Shown here one piece after another: positions 33,868 to 41,002 of a stretch of 41,458 nt of DNA; the first letter of the stretch is position 1, and every line of letters starts with the position of its first letter. The stretch covers positions 1 through 41,458 of the IMG/VR virus record IMGVR_UViG_3300027898_000004; one strand, written 5' to 3'. A program made the position numbers and the translations under genes. The notes under the pieces are model-generated. The model had not been told where the DNA came from. It saw only the letters and a list, made by a program, of their open reading frames with translations, and did not search any database. This DNA is from a virus.

Positions 33868-34464
33868 TTATTGCTTCATCCAGATCACTGGCGATGCGGA
33901 AATTAACCCAACATTCGGGATAACTGGCGTATTCCAACCGCCTAAATTGTACTTTCCGACTTCATATCCACGGCTGACGGGCAAGATGTATGTCGGACCA
34001 TCTGGCTGTAATTTCACAACACATAATCGCCCGAGCGCTTCTAAGCTGATGCCATCGATCGGCCGGTAATAGATCAGCCAGCCATCGAACGGCTGCCCAG
34101 GCGCTTGCGTCCTGATCGCAACAACATCATCAAACCCACCAGGCGGCGATTCGCACACACCGGGGCCAGCAGGACGTTCAAACGATACTTCCTTGTCTGC
34201 GTTCATCCATCCAATGATAGGCGTCGAGGCCCCGCCTGTTGCCGCACTCACGTTGACGCCGGCATGACGTAGCACTTCATCGACAGTAACCCGCAGTAAC
34301 GATGCAATCTCGCCTGCTTCTGTGACACTCATTTTTCTTAAACCACGTAACATTAAACTCACCGCCGCTGGATCGAGATCCATTAATTTAGCCAGGCCAC
34401 GCTTTGATAGGCGTTGTTCTTCTAGCTTTTGGTTAAACCAAGTAACGTTAAAATCCGTAATCAT
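33868..34464 (-). CDS. XRE-family phage repressor (CI-like)
   Basis: A 198-aa protein. Residues about 15-68 form an HTH_3 domain (NQKLEEQRLSKRGLAKLMDLDPAAVSLMLRGLRKMSVTEAGEIASLL). The C-terminal half (about 105-190) resembles the S24/LexA-like fold by pattern (GWLIYYRP..DGIS...GRLCVVKLQPDGPTYILPVSRGYEVGKYNL), but no G-D-S-M serine nucleophile is visible, so it may serve only for dimerisation. AGAGGAGAGCGAC precedes ATG 34464. It is divergent from the Cro-like gene, as expected for a lysogeny repressor. Confidence 0.88.
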   Translation of the reverse strand: MITDFNVTWFNQKLEEQRLSKRGLAKLMDLDPAAVSLMLRGLRKMSVTEAGEIASLLRVTVDEVLRHAGVNVSAATGGASTPIIGWMNADKEVSFERPAGPGVCESPPGGFDDVVAIRTQAPGQPFDGWLIYYRPIDGISLEALGRLCVVKLQPDGPTYILPVSRGYEVGKYNLGGWNTPVIPNVGLISASPVIWMKQ

Positions 34465-34486
34465 GTCGCTCTCCTCTAAACACTAC

Positions 34487-34503
34487 GTTTACAACTTGTA
34501 AAC
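34487..34503. promoter_or_regulatory. 17-bp palindrome in repressor leader
   Basis: GTTTACAACTTGTAAAC is a perfect odd-centred palindrome just downstream of the repressor -10 on the minus strand. Its sequence differs from the 19-bp operators, so it may bind another regulator or form an mRNA hairpin around the repressor transcript start. Confidence 0.55.
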
Positions 34504-34505
34504 AT

Positions 34506-34534
34506 ATTGTAACGATTACCGTAACATCATACAA
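34506..34534 (-). promoter_or_regulatory. Repressor promoter (PRM-like)
   Basis: On the minus strand -35 TTGTAT (34529-34534), 17-bp spacer, -10 TACAAT (34506-34511). It is overlapped by operator site 2, so the repressor or Cro would control it. Confidence 0.7.
34508..34526. promoter_or_regulatory. 19-bp operator at the repressor promoter (site 2)
   Basis: TGTAACGATTACCGTAACA matches 15 of 16 fixed positions. It lies between -35 and -10 of the repressor promoter. Confidence 0.8.
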
Positions 34535-34606
34535 GAAAAGAATTGTTAAATCTACGTGACATGTCGTTAATCTCACCATTTATTTCACTCGGCAAATTAA
34601 AAAGGC

Positions 34607-34635
34607 TTTGCATATTGTAGCGATTATCGTATCAT
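34607..34635 (+). promoter_or_regulatory. Cro-operon promoter (PR-like)
   Basis: -35 TTTGCA (34607-34612), 17-bp spacer, -10 TATCAT (34630-34635); TTGCAT with a 16-bp spacer is equivalent. It is overlapped by operator site 3 and drives the genes from 34677 onwards. Confidence 0.7.
34616..34634. promoter_or_regulatory. 19-bp operator at the Cro promoter (site 3)
   Basis: TGTAGCGATTATCGTATCA matches 14 of 16 fixed positions and covers the spacer and -10 of the Cro-side promoter. It lies 90 bp from site 2 across the divergent promoter region. Confidence 0.8.
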
Positions 34636-34676
34636 GAGTCGTAAATCGCACTATAACGCTTCTAGGGGGCAACGAA

Positions 34677-34997
34677 ATGGCAGGGCAACGTGGTATCGGC
34701 AAATATGGACGCCCGACGTACAACCAGGCGCAGAAAGTCATTCGGAAATTTGGTGGCGAAGCGAAGTTGGCTGAAATTGTTGGTTGCTCCCGAATCAGCG
34801 CGTACCGCTGGCAATATCAACGGCCCTATGGCAGCGACGGGCTGATCCCAACAGCGATGGTGGAAAAGATCAACAGCGTTGCCCGCACCCATGGCGTGTT
34901 ACTGACCCCGATGGATTGGCTGCCTGAGCGTATCGACTATGAACCGGTTGCCGCTGACGTATTACACATTCCAGACATTACAAGGACAGCGTCATGA
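34677..34997 (+). CDS. Cro-like HTH regulator
   Basis: A 106-aa protein. Residues 17-75 (QAQKVIRKFGGEAKLAEIVGCSRISAYRWQYQRPYGSDGLIPTAMVEKINSVARTHGV) form a Cro/CI-type HTH, with LTPMDWLPER after it. ATG 34677 follows AGGGGGCAACGAA. First gene of the rightward operon and divergent from the repressor, so it is the likely opponent in the lysis-lysogeny decision. Confidence 0.85.
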   Translation: MAGQRGIGKYGRPTYNQAQKVIRKFGGEAKLAEIVGCSRISAYRWQYQRPYGSDGLIPTAMVEKINSVARTHGVLLTPMDWLPERIDYEPVAADVLHIPDITRTAS

Positions 34998-35302
34998 CTG
35001 ATGAGGAAAGAGCATTAAATGCCTGCCGCCGGTATGTTGAAACACAAACCGCTATTAAGACTGCCACACGAAACATCTCAGGATCGCTGGCGTTGTGCAC
35101 GCTGCATCACGTTTACACCGATACCGGCAAGACACATCTGAGCAATTTGTACGCAAGCCGGAGTGCCGGATACGGTGATTCAAATATTGAATTGTGCCCC
35201 CATTGCCAAAAAGCGGATGCGCTGATTCAGGAACGCAAGAAACTGCGATACACGCTTGGCGGCATCAAACGTACCTTTACAACCCTGGGCAGCCGAAAAT
35301 GA
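34994..35302 (+). CDS. Hypothetical protein with possible zinc site
   Basis: A 102-aa protein (MTDEERALNACRRYVETQTAIKTATRNISGSLALCTLHHVYTDTGKTHLSNLYASRSAGYGDSNIELCPHCQKADALIQERKKLRYTLGGIKRT...). CPHC plus C35 and HH could bind zinc. Its ATG overlaps the Cro-like stop (ATGA) and its stop overlaps the resolvase ATG. No family is recognised. Confidence 0.75.
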   Translation: MTDEERALNACRRYVETQTAIKTATRNISGSLALCTLHHVYTDTGKTHLSNLYASRSAGYGDSNIELCPHCQKADALIQERKKLRYTLGGIKRTFTTLGSRK

Positions 35303-35796
35303 CAACTTACATTATGGGGATTGATCCCGGTATCAGTGGTGCGATTGCGCTGTATGATCCTCAGACTCGGGAACTGATCGTGCACGATATCCCAACCGTT
35401 GCCGCATCGCGTGGCGCTGGTGGCGCGAAAGATATTGACGGGTACGCGCTTGGAATGTTGATCGATTCTTTGAAACCACACATCAACCGCTGCATTATTG
35501 AAAAGGTGGGGGGTATCGGAAAGCAGTCTGCAGCGAAGTCCTTTCAATTCGGGCTGAACACAGGGGTTATCCACGGCATCATCTATTCAAACCTGATTCC
35601 CTTGTCGTTTGTTACACCGCAAGTCTGGAAAGCGTATTTCAATTTAAAGCGCAAACCTGCGATGTCAGACTCAGCATACAAATCTCTTTCACGCAGTAAA
35701 GCATCCGCGCTGTTGTCACAGCACGCGCACTATTGGGCGATGGCAAAGCACGATGGCAGGGCAGAAGCAGCACTCATTGCGCTATATGGCGCTTAA
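35299..35796 (+). CDS. RuvC-like Holliday junction resolvase
   Basis: A 165-aa RNase H-fold nuclease. Acidic residues at expected places: D9 in MGIDPGISGA, E68 in CIIEKVGG, and D152 with E156 in KHDGRAEAALIALYG. It also has QVWKAYFNL between. It probably cleaves branched replication or recombination intermediates before packaging. ATG 35299 overlaps the preceding stop; the upstream ORF extension to 35194 is disregarded. Confidence 0.88.
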   Translation: MTTYIMGIDPGISGAIALYDPQTRELIVHDIPTVAASRGAGGAKDIDGYALGMLIDSLKPHINRCIIEKVGGIGKQSAAKSFQFGLNTGVIHGIIYSNLIPLSFVTPQVWKAYFNLKRKPAMSDSAYKSLSRSKASALLSQHAHYWAMAKHDGRAEAALIALYGA

Positions 35797-35814
35797 ACAA
35801 CCAGGAGAATAGTT

Positions 35815-35892
35815 ATGGGTTCCCTTTTATTACTTGGCCTGATCTTGATCATCATCGCCGTTCTCGCTTCACTCGGAGATGACGGCTTATGA
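35815..35892 (+). CDS. 25-residue membrane peptide
   Basis: MGSLLLLGLILIIIAVLASL plus DDGL. AGGAG lies at 35802-35806, and the stop overlaps the next ATG (ATGA at 35889-35892), so coupling supports it being translated. It is a single membrane span. Function unknown. Confidence 0.6.
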   Translation: MGSLLLLGLILIIIAVLASLGDDGL

Positions 35893-36167
35893 TGGATCAA
35901 CGACGGCCACCAGCGCCATTTGCCCCGATCCTTATATCAACGAATCTCGGTGTGGGTGGCGACGCACAAAATAAATATTTAAATTTGGGATGGTCAAAGC
36001 GGGAGCAGTTCGCCTGCCATGCGCCAGTCGATATTCCTGAGTGGTTCCAAGTCAAACCTAACGATGATTCTGTCCTTGCGATGGGATCAGAGATTGACCG
36101 GCAGCGCTATTTTATGTGGCGCTATTACTTTGCAGACATGATGCTCGAATATGGAGAATTGCAATGA
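35889..36167 (+). CDS. Hypothetical protein
   Basis: A 92-aa protein (MMDQRRPPAPFAPILISTNLGVGGDAQNKYLNLGWSKREQFACHAPVDIPEWFQVKPNDDSVLAMGSEIDRQRYFMWRYYFADMMLEYGELQ). It overlaps its neighbours by 4 bp on both sides. It is not recognised. The aromatic-rich C-terminus suggests a folded domain. Confidence 0.7.
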   Translation: MMDQRRPPAPFAPILISTNLGVGGDAQNKYLNLGWSKREQFACHAPVDIPEWFQVKPNDDSVLAMGSEIDRQRYFMWRYYFADMMLEYGELQ

Positions 36168-36787
36168 GCGAGAACCCACCTAAAATACCGCAGCACGTCA
36201 TAGAAGAAATGCGGCGCAGCGGCGGATGGCCATCGGCGGCGCTGAACAAGCCTGATCACAAACCGTTCGGCCTTGAAAGCATGGACGATGTAACCCCGTT
36301 TCGTCGCCGTATCTCTGATCCGCCAGCACCATTGGCAGAACACGTTGGGTGGCCACAATCCCCTTCGGCGGCGTCATTAGGGCGGCCCCGATCGCCATTT
36401 GAACCGCTTGGCCCAACACCAGCGTTGTCGCCTGAGCAGATCAGAGGGATGCTGAAGAACCACAATCCGTCCGGGAAACAGTCCGGCGGCCTGAAATACG
36501 ACGCAGAAAAACCCCCGATGGATCTGATCGATCGCCGTGCGATGGAACAGCTTGCAAACGTGTTGGCGTTCGGTGCGAAGAAATACGCTGCGCACAACTG
36601 GCGCTCAGGCATCCAGTATTCCAGACTGACCGCTGCAGCCCTGCGCCACATTCATGCGTTCAATGATGGCGAAACGTTTGACCCTGAGTCCGGCCTGCCG
36701 CATATCGCGCACGCTATGTGCTGCCTGATGTTCATTCTCGGGCAGCCAGGTACTGAAATGGACGACCGCCATCGCTCAGACGAATAA
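36164..36787 (+). CDS. DUF5664 dATP/dGTP diphosphohydrolase-like protein
   Basis: A 207-aa protein. Residues 108-193 carry the DUF5664 pattern: GGLKYDAEKPPMDLIDRRAMEQLANVLAFGAKKYAAHNWRSGIQYSRLTAAALRHIHAFNDGETFDPESGLPHIAHAMCCLMFILG, with E130-like, H161, D168 and D173/E175 as likely metal-site residues. Related phage proteins are annotated as dATP/dGTP diphosphohydrolases. Residues 1-107 are Pro-rich and probably disordered, longer than usual. No PurZ-like gene is present, so a 2-aminoadenine genome is not supported. It overlaps both neighbours. Confidence 0.78.
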   Translation: MSENPPKIPQHVIEEMRRSGGWPSAALNKPDHKPFGLESMDDVTPFRRRISDPPAPLAEHVGWPQSPSAASLGRPRSPFEPLGPTPALSPEQIRGMLKNHNPSGKQSGGLKYDAEKPPMDLIDRRAMEQLANVLAFGAKKYAAHNWRSGIQYSRLTAAALRHIHAFNDGETFDPESGLPHIAHAMCCLMFILGQPGTEMDDRHRSDE

Positions 36788-38163
36788 TGGATCTTGAAAC
36801 CCCATTTCCGTATCAGCTGACCGGCGCAGAGTTCTTATCACTGAAGCCGCACGCGCTTTTAGCTGACGAGATGGGGCTCGGCAAGTCGTGCCAGGGCGTG
36901 GTGGCCGCGGATTATGTTGGCGCAAAGTTGATCCTGATCGTCTGCCCCGCCAATGCCCGTATCAACTGGTCCCGCGAGTTTGAGCGTTTCAGTCCGTTTG
37001 ATCGGCATTGCAGCGTAGTGGTTGGCGACGCAGCAAAGATACCGACATTCGGGGTTGTCATCGTCAGTTACGATCTGTTCAGTTCAAAGAAGGCCAGAAA
37101 GCAGATCAGGGCAATCCAGTGGGATGTCGTCATATTGGATGAGTGTCATTATCTAAAGAATCGGCAGTCTGGTCGGACAAAGGCGGTGTATGGCGCGGAT
37201 ATTGCCGGTGGCGTCAAAGCAAAGTATCTGTGGCGGCTCAGTGGAACACCAGCGCCAAACGATGTATCCGAGATTTGGACACATCTGCGCCACGCTGGCG
37301 TTACAGAGAAATCGTATTGGGAGTTTGTTGCCGCGTATTGTAGCGGGTTCGACACAGACTACGGATTCAAGATCACCGGCACGAAAAACCCCGCCGCCAT
37401 GAAAGGTGGGCTCAGTGATTTTATGTTGCGAAGAAAAAAGGATGAAGTGATGAAAGACCTGCCCCCTATTACATTTCAAGATGTCACGATTGAGCGCAGC
37501 CCTGTCGAACTGGACCCTTATTTTTATGAGCACATTCGCGGATGTGGTGGGGACGTTGACGCTTTCCTGCAACAATTGAAAGACGCGGATTCGACGTTGA
37601 AAGCCGGTATCGACAATATCAGAAAACACCCAAAGGCCAATTTGGCTGATGTGTGCAAACTGCTGGAAAGCATGGAAACCAGCCAGATCACGTTGCGCCG
37701 GTATTTAGGCATGGCGAAAGTGCCTGTTTTCTGCGACATCATCAAAGAAGAACTGGACGAAAATCCCGGCATGAAGATCGTCATTTTCGCCATCCATAAA
37801 GACGTGATCGAGAATATCCGGATCGCCTTTTCAAAGTACGGCGCAGTAACGCTGTACGGTGGCACCCCGACTGAGAAACGCCAGGCGAATATTGATAAGT
37901 TCCAGAACAATCCGAAATGCCGGGTGTTTATCGGTAATGTCAAAGCGGCCGGCACAGCGATTACATTGACGGCATCGTGCGAAGTCGCGTTCATCGAAGC
38001 CAGTTGGGTGCCAGGCGATAACGCACAAGCCGCGATGCGCTGCCACAGGATCGGTCAAGAAAAACCCGTGCGCGTCCGGTTCTTCGCGTGTGCCGGTAGT
38101 GTTGATGAGCAGGTCATGTATGTCTTGCGTCGTAAATCGCACGAATTAGCAAAAATATTTTAA
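36787..38163 (+). CDS. SNF2-like DEAD/DEAH-box helicase
   Basis: A 458-aa superfamily 2 ATPase of the SWI2/SNF2 type. Motif I GLGKS (30-34), motif Ia VCPANARINWSREFERF, motif II DECH (118-121), motif III LSGTPAPN, motif V-like GTAITLTASCEVAFIEASW, motif VI AAMRCHRIGQ. It probably remodels DNA-protein complexes or aids recombination or replication. Its ATG shares the A of the preceding TAA. It ends the rightward operon. Confidence 0.92.
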   Translation: MDLETPFPYQLTGAEFLSLKPHALLADEMGLGKSCQGVVAADYVGAKLILIVCPANARINWSREFERFSPFDRHCSVVVGDAAKIPTFGVVIVSYDLFSSKKARKQIRAIQWDVVILDECHYLKNRQSGRTKAVYGADIAGGVKAKYLWRLSGTPAPNDVSEIWTHLRHAGVTEKSYWEFVAAYCSGFDTDYGFKITGTKNPAAMKGGLSDFMLRRKKDEVMKDLPPITFQDVTIERSPVELDPYFYEHIRGCGGDVDAFLQQLKDADSTLKAGIDNIRKHPKANLADVCKLLESMETSQITLRRYLGMAKVPVFCDIIKEELDENPGMKIVIFAIHKDVIENIRIAFSKYGAVTLYGGTPTEKRQANIDKFQNNPKCRVFIGNVKAAGTAITLTASCEVAFIEASWVPGDNAQAAMRCHRIGQEKPVRVRFFACAGSVDEQVMYVLRRKSHELAKIF

Positions 38164-38169
38164 ATAAAT

Positions 38170-38188
38170 TGTTGCGATAATCGTGACA
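38170..38188. promoter_or_regulatory. 19-bp operator at replication-operon promoter (site 4)
   Basis: TGTTGCGATAATCGTGACA matches 15 of 16 fixed positions. It lies immediately after the helicase stop and ends 6 bp before the -10, the same spacing as site 1. Confidence 0.8.
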
Positions 38189-38200
38189 CGGTGTAATAAT
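38172..38200 (+). promoter_or_regulatory. Replication-operon promoter
   Basis: -35 TTGCGA (38172-38177), 17-bp spacer, -10 AATAAT (38195-38200). The -35 lies inside operator site 4, so a bound repressor should silence replication genes in the prophage. Confidence 0.7.
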
Positions 38201-38253
38201 TAATACGCAAAATCAAATTCACAGTGCGGTAACGCACACAACCGGAGAAATAA

Positions 38254-38709
38254 ATGCACATCGCCTTACATGTCACGAATGCCCATCAAGCCGAACTCTT
38301 ATCAACACTTCTTTCAAGCTGGTATCACGAAAACGCCAAGCCGGTAGTGGCGGGTAACACCGAGCAGTCTGCGCCACTTTCCCTTTCCAATGGTGGTGAG
38401 CAGACCGAGAGCAAAACGTCGGAAGCGCCAAGTGTCAGCAACACCGATACGGCTTCCGACGCTCCCGTCAAACAGAAGCGAGCCAAGAAAGAAAAAGAAG
38501 TCGAATCACCGGTCGCGCCAGAACCGGCAAAAGAATCTGGCGCAAAAACACCGACTATTGATGACGTTCGTGCTGCGCTGCAGGGCTTTACTGAACGGCA
38601 TGATATGGCAAAAGGCATTGCAAAGCTGAAGGAATTTGGTGCGCAGCGTATCAGCGAATTGGCAGAAGGTTCGTATGTCAACTTCATCGCGGAGTGCACA
38701 AATGAGTGA
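38254..38709 (+). CDS. Hypothetical protein, disordered middle
   Basis: A 151-aa protein. N-terminal ~28 residues MHIALHVTNAHQAELLSTLLSSWYHENA, then a long Ser/Glu/Lys-rich disordered linker (about 35-98), then a small helical domain DVRAALQGFTERHDMAKGIAKLKEFGAQRISELAEGSYVNFI. The C-terminal motif recurs in phage proteins placed before DUF2800 nucleases, as I recall. The function is unknown. First gene of the replication operon. Confidence 0.72.
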   Translation: MHIALHVTNAHQAELLSTLLSSWYHENAKPVVAGNTEQSAPLSLSNGGEQTESKTSEAPSVSNTDTASDAPVKQKRAKKEKEVESPVAPEPAKESGAKTPTIDDVRAALQGFTERHDMAKGIAKLKEFGAQRISELAEGSYVNFIAECTNE

Positions 38710-39814
38710 CCACGCGAAACTTGGCCCCTCAAGTGCTGACCGTTGGATGCAATGCCCTGGCAGTGTGGTTTTGTCAGAAGGTATGCCACAGCGTACCAGT
38801 GAATTTGCTGCAGAAGGCACGGCAGCGCATGAACTGGCTGAAAAGCTGTTGAATGGTGGCAAACGTGGCGATGATATGGAAATGGCAGATCACGTTGTTA
38901 CATACGTTGACCATGTGCTTTATCTCGCCGGTACTGATGCGAAAAACACATTGCATATCGAAGTTCGCGTCAAAGTCAGCGACGATATTTGGGGAACAGC
39001 GGATGCGATTGTCTGGAACCCAGAAACCCGAGTGTTGTACGTCCGCGATTTGAAATATGGCGCTGGTGTACCGGTTGAAGTTAAGGGCAATACGCAGTTG
39101 AAGATTTATGCCTTGGCCGCGTTGCTGACGATGGCGTATCCGGCGCGGAAAGTGAATGTCGGTATTGTCCAACCGCGCTGCCCGCATCCAGACGGTTACA
39201 TCCGAGAAGTCGAATTCGATGTGATTGACCTGATCGACTTCAACGCTGAATTAGCGGATGCAGTCAAGCGGGTGAAAGCCGCCCAGGCTGCAACGCATTC
39301 AACTCTGCAGCAGGTTTATTTGAACCCGACTGAAAAGGGTTGCCGGTGGTGTTTGGCCGCCCCGAAATGTCCCGCGATTGCGAACAAAGCGCAGCAAGTG
39401 GCGAAAGTCGTGTTTGCACCTGGCTTGCCATACGACCCTGCTGCGTTGGCGGAAACGCTGGACTTCCTTCCAATCCTTGAAGGCTGGATCACCAACACCC
39501 GCGAGTTCGCCTATTCAGAAGCGGAGAAGGGCCATGCCATTCCGAATTGGAAGCTGGTGCCGAAACAGGCGCGTCGTAAATGGCGCAATGAAGCAGATGC
39601 AGCAAAAGTGCTTTTGGAATTTTTTGATAAAGAAGCGCTGTTTGAAACGGTGCAAAAAATGTTGAGTCCTGCAGAAGCTGAAAAATTGCTTGCGAAGGAT
39701 CAGCGCTCCGTCATCGGCAGTTTAGTGATCAAAGAAAGTTCTGGCCACACGTTGGTGCACGAATCAGATAAACGCGACGCAATCCGCGTCGATGCAAAAG
39801 CGGCTTTCGCATAG
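38702..39814 (+). CDS. DUF2800 RecB-like (Cas4-like) nuclease
   Basis: A 370-aa protein starting MSDHAKLGPSSADRWMQCPGS. PD-(D/E)XK-type motifs: H43 (GTAAHELAE), GTADAI (D101), D116-L-K118 and Q132...Y136 (QLKIYA). Cysteines CRWCLAAPKC near residues 217-226, with the earlier C18, could hold an iron-sulfur cluster as in Cas4/AddB. It is probably a recombination or replication exonuclease paired with the DUF2815 protein. ATG 38702 overlaps the preceding stop by 8 bp. Confidence 0.88.
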   Translation: MSDHAKLGPSSADRWMQCPGSVVLSEGMPQRTSEFAAEGTAAHELAEKLLNGGKRGDDMEMADHVVTYVDHVLYLAGTDAKNTLHIEVRVKVSDDIWGTADAIVWNPETRVLYVRDLKYGAGVPVEVKGNTQLKIYALAALLTMAYPARKVNVGIVQPRCPHPDGYIREVEFDVIDLIDFNAELADAVKRVKAAQAATHSTLQQVYLNPTEKGCRWCLAAPKCPAIANKAQQVAKVVFAPGLPYDPAALAETLDFLPILEGWITNTREFAYSEAEKGHAIPNWKLVPKQARRKWRNEADAAKVLLEFFDKEALFETVQKMLSPAEAEKLLAKDQRSVIGSLVIKESSGHTLVHESDKRDAIRVDAKAAFA

Positions 39815-39822
39815 GGGGATGT

Positions 39823-40047
39823 GTGTTGCCTTTGTTTGTAAGTCGGAAAGAGCTTGCTGCGTTTGGGATCGCGGTCCATGAAAACACAATTCGTCGTTGG
39901 CTTTGTGAAAAACGTATGCCGCCGGTTATTAAATTAAGCAGCCGAAAATACGTTTGGAAAACCGCTGAGATTGTGTCTCATTTAGGTTTGTCCGAGGCTG
40001 AAGCTGTCGCGGCGTGGAAACAATTTAAAGCAGCGTCCGTTAAATAG
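39823..40047 (+). CDS. Small HTH DNA-binding protein
   Basis: A 74-aa protein (MLPLFVSRKELAAFGIAVHENTIRRWLCEKRMPPVIKLSSRKYVWKTAEIVSHLGLSEAEAVAAWKQFKAASVK). The pattern R.elA...gi..n.tIrRW...k.mPp..kls.r...W is AlpA/excisionase-like. The start is GTG 39823 after GGGGGAT. Regulatory or recombination-accessory role. Confidence 0.75.
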   Translation: MLPLFVSRKELAAFGIAVHENTIRRWLCEKRMPPVIKLSSRKYVWKTAEIVSHLGLSEAEAVAAWKQFKAASVK

Positions 40048-40056
40048 GAGAAGAAC

Positions 40057-40320
40057 ATGGACCGTGAAACAAAGCAGCTGGTGGCGGCATCTTTCGCAGT
40101 TAGTGCGTTGTGTCGTTTGCTCGTCCTTGCTGAGGATGACGAACAGCTGCGCTTAACTCTGACAACGGCCATTATCCATATAACTGACGCACTCGGCTTT
40201 ACTCCGAAGGCATCCCCGATATGCGTAGTTTGCAATGCCGAAATGTTGGGTAAAAGACGCGGCGCAAAAACGTGCTCGGATAACTGCCGTAAATTAAGCA
40301 ACTCGAACAAAAAGAATTGA
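40057..40320 (+). CDS. Small protein with C-terminal zinc finger
   Basis: An 87-aa protein. The N-terminal half is helical (KQLVAASFAVSALCRLLVLAEDDEQLRLTLTTAIIHITDAL). The C-terminus has C56-x2-C59 and C73-x3-C77 (CVVCNAEMLGKRRGAKTCSDNCRK), a short treble-clef-like finger. AGGAGAAGAAC precedes the ATG. Probably nucleic-acid binding; not further recognised. Confidence 0.72.
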   Translation: MDRETKQLVAASFAVSALCRLLVLAEDDEQLRLTLTTAIIHITDALGFTPKASPICVVCNAEMLGKRRGAKTCSDNCRKLSNSNKKN

Positions 40321-40331
40321 AAAGCCGCCCC

Positions 40332-40353
40332 CGGTCGGATACCGGTTTTATTC
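40332..40353 (+). terminator. Weak terminator-like hairpin
   Basis: CCGGT-CGGAT-ACCGG then TTTTATT, between the zinc-finger gene and the ssDNA-binding gene. The stem is only 5 bp, so attenuation rather than full termination is likely. Confidence 0.4.
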
Positions 40354-40374
40354 ACTATTTTTAAAAGGTCCATT

Positions 40375-40938
40375 ATGTCTGACAATATGCTCACTCCTGA
40401 ATTTCGCGGTTGTTTTGTAACGCTGTTTAAACCCCGCGCATCGAAAAACGACGACGGCACAACCGGTGCGCCGAAGTATTCCATCAAAGCGGCTTTTCCC
40501 CCAGGTACTGATCTGTCCGCGATGAAACGCGCTGCAGAAGAAGCTGCCAAAGAAAAATGGGCGGACAAGATGCCGAAAGCGTTGCGCAGCCCTTTTCGTA
40601 CCAATGAAGAACTCGACAATCCGCTCGAAGGGATTGGTGACGATTGGACTGTTATGACGTTCTCCGCAGCCGAAGATCGCCGCCCAGGGCTTGTTGACGC
40701 AAAGCTGAATGACATCATCAATCAGGAAGACGTGTACAGCGGCGCATGGTTCCGCGCTCAGGTTCGCCCCTACGCTTATGACAACAAAGGCAATAAGGGT
40801 GTCGCGTTCGGATTGCAGAATGTGCAAAAAATCCGCGACGACGAGCCATTTGGCGCAGCCAGGGTGAAGGCAAGCCAAGCGTTCAGTGCAATTGAAGGCG
40901 CTGGTGAAAGTAAATCCGTCAGCAGCATCTTCGGATAA
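40375..40938 (+). CDS. DUF2815 ssDNA-binding protein
   Basis: A 187-aa protein. FRGCFVTLFKPRAS, GAPKYSIKAAFPPGTD, AAKEKWADKMP, LRSPFRTNEE, VYSGAWFRAQVRPYAYDNKGNKGVAFGLQNVQKIRDDEPFG match the DUF2815 pattern, an OB-fold family related to T7 gp2.5 ssDNA-binding proteins. It would coat single strands for the polymerase. AAAAGGTCCATT precedes the ATG. Neighbouring DUF2800 and polymerase genes are its usual partners. Confidence 0.88.
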   Translation: MSDNMLTPEFRGCFVTLFKPRASKNDDGTTGAPKYSIKAAFPPGTDLSAMKRAAEEAAKEKWADKMPKALRSPFRTNEELDNPLEGIGDDWTVMTFSAAEDRRPGLVDAKLNDIINQEDVYSGAWFRAQVRPYAYDNKGNKGVAFGLQNVQKIRDDEPFGAARVKASQAFSAIEGAGESKSVSSIFG

Positions 40939-40956
40939 TCAATAAACAGGAATAAG

Positions 40957-40979
40957 ACCGCGCTACGGCGTGGTTTTTT
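40957..40979 (+). terminator. Rho-independent terminator after ssDNA-binding gene
   Basis: ACCGCGC-TACG-GCGTGGT, a 7-pair stem (one G-T), runs into a six-base T run. It would limit transcription into the repeat protein and polymerase, so the ssDNA-binding protein may be made in excess. Confidence 0.8.
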
Positions 40980-41002
40980 ACCGGCTAAAAATGGAGAATA
41001 AA

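Noticed and set aside
36164-36787. 2-aminoadenine (Z) genome pathway
   Set aside because: Only a DUF5664-type gene is present. No PurZ-like adenylosuccinate synthetase was found.
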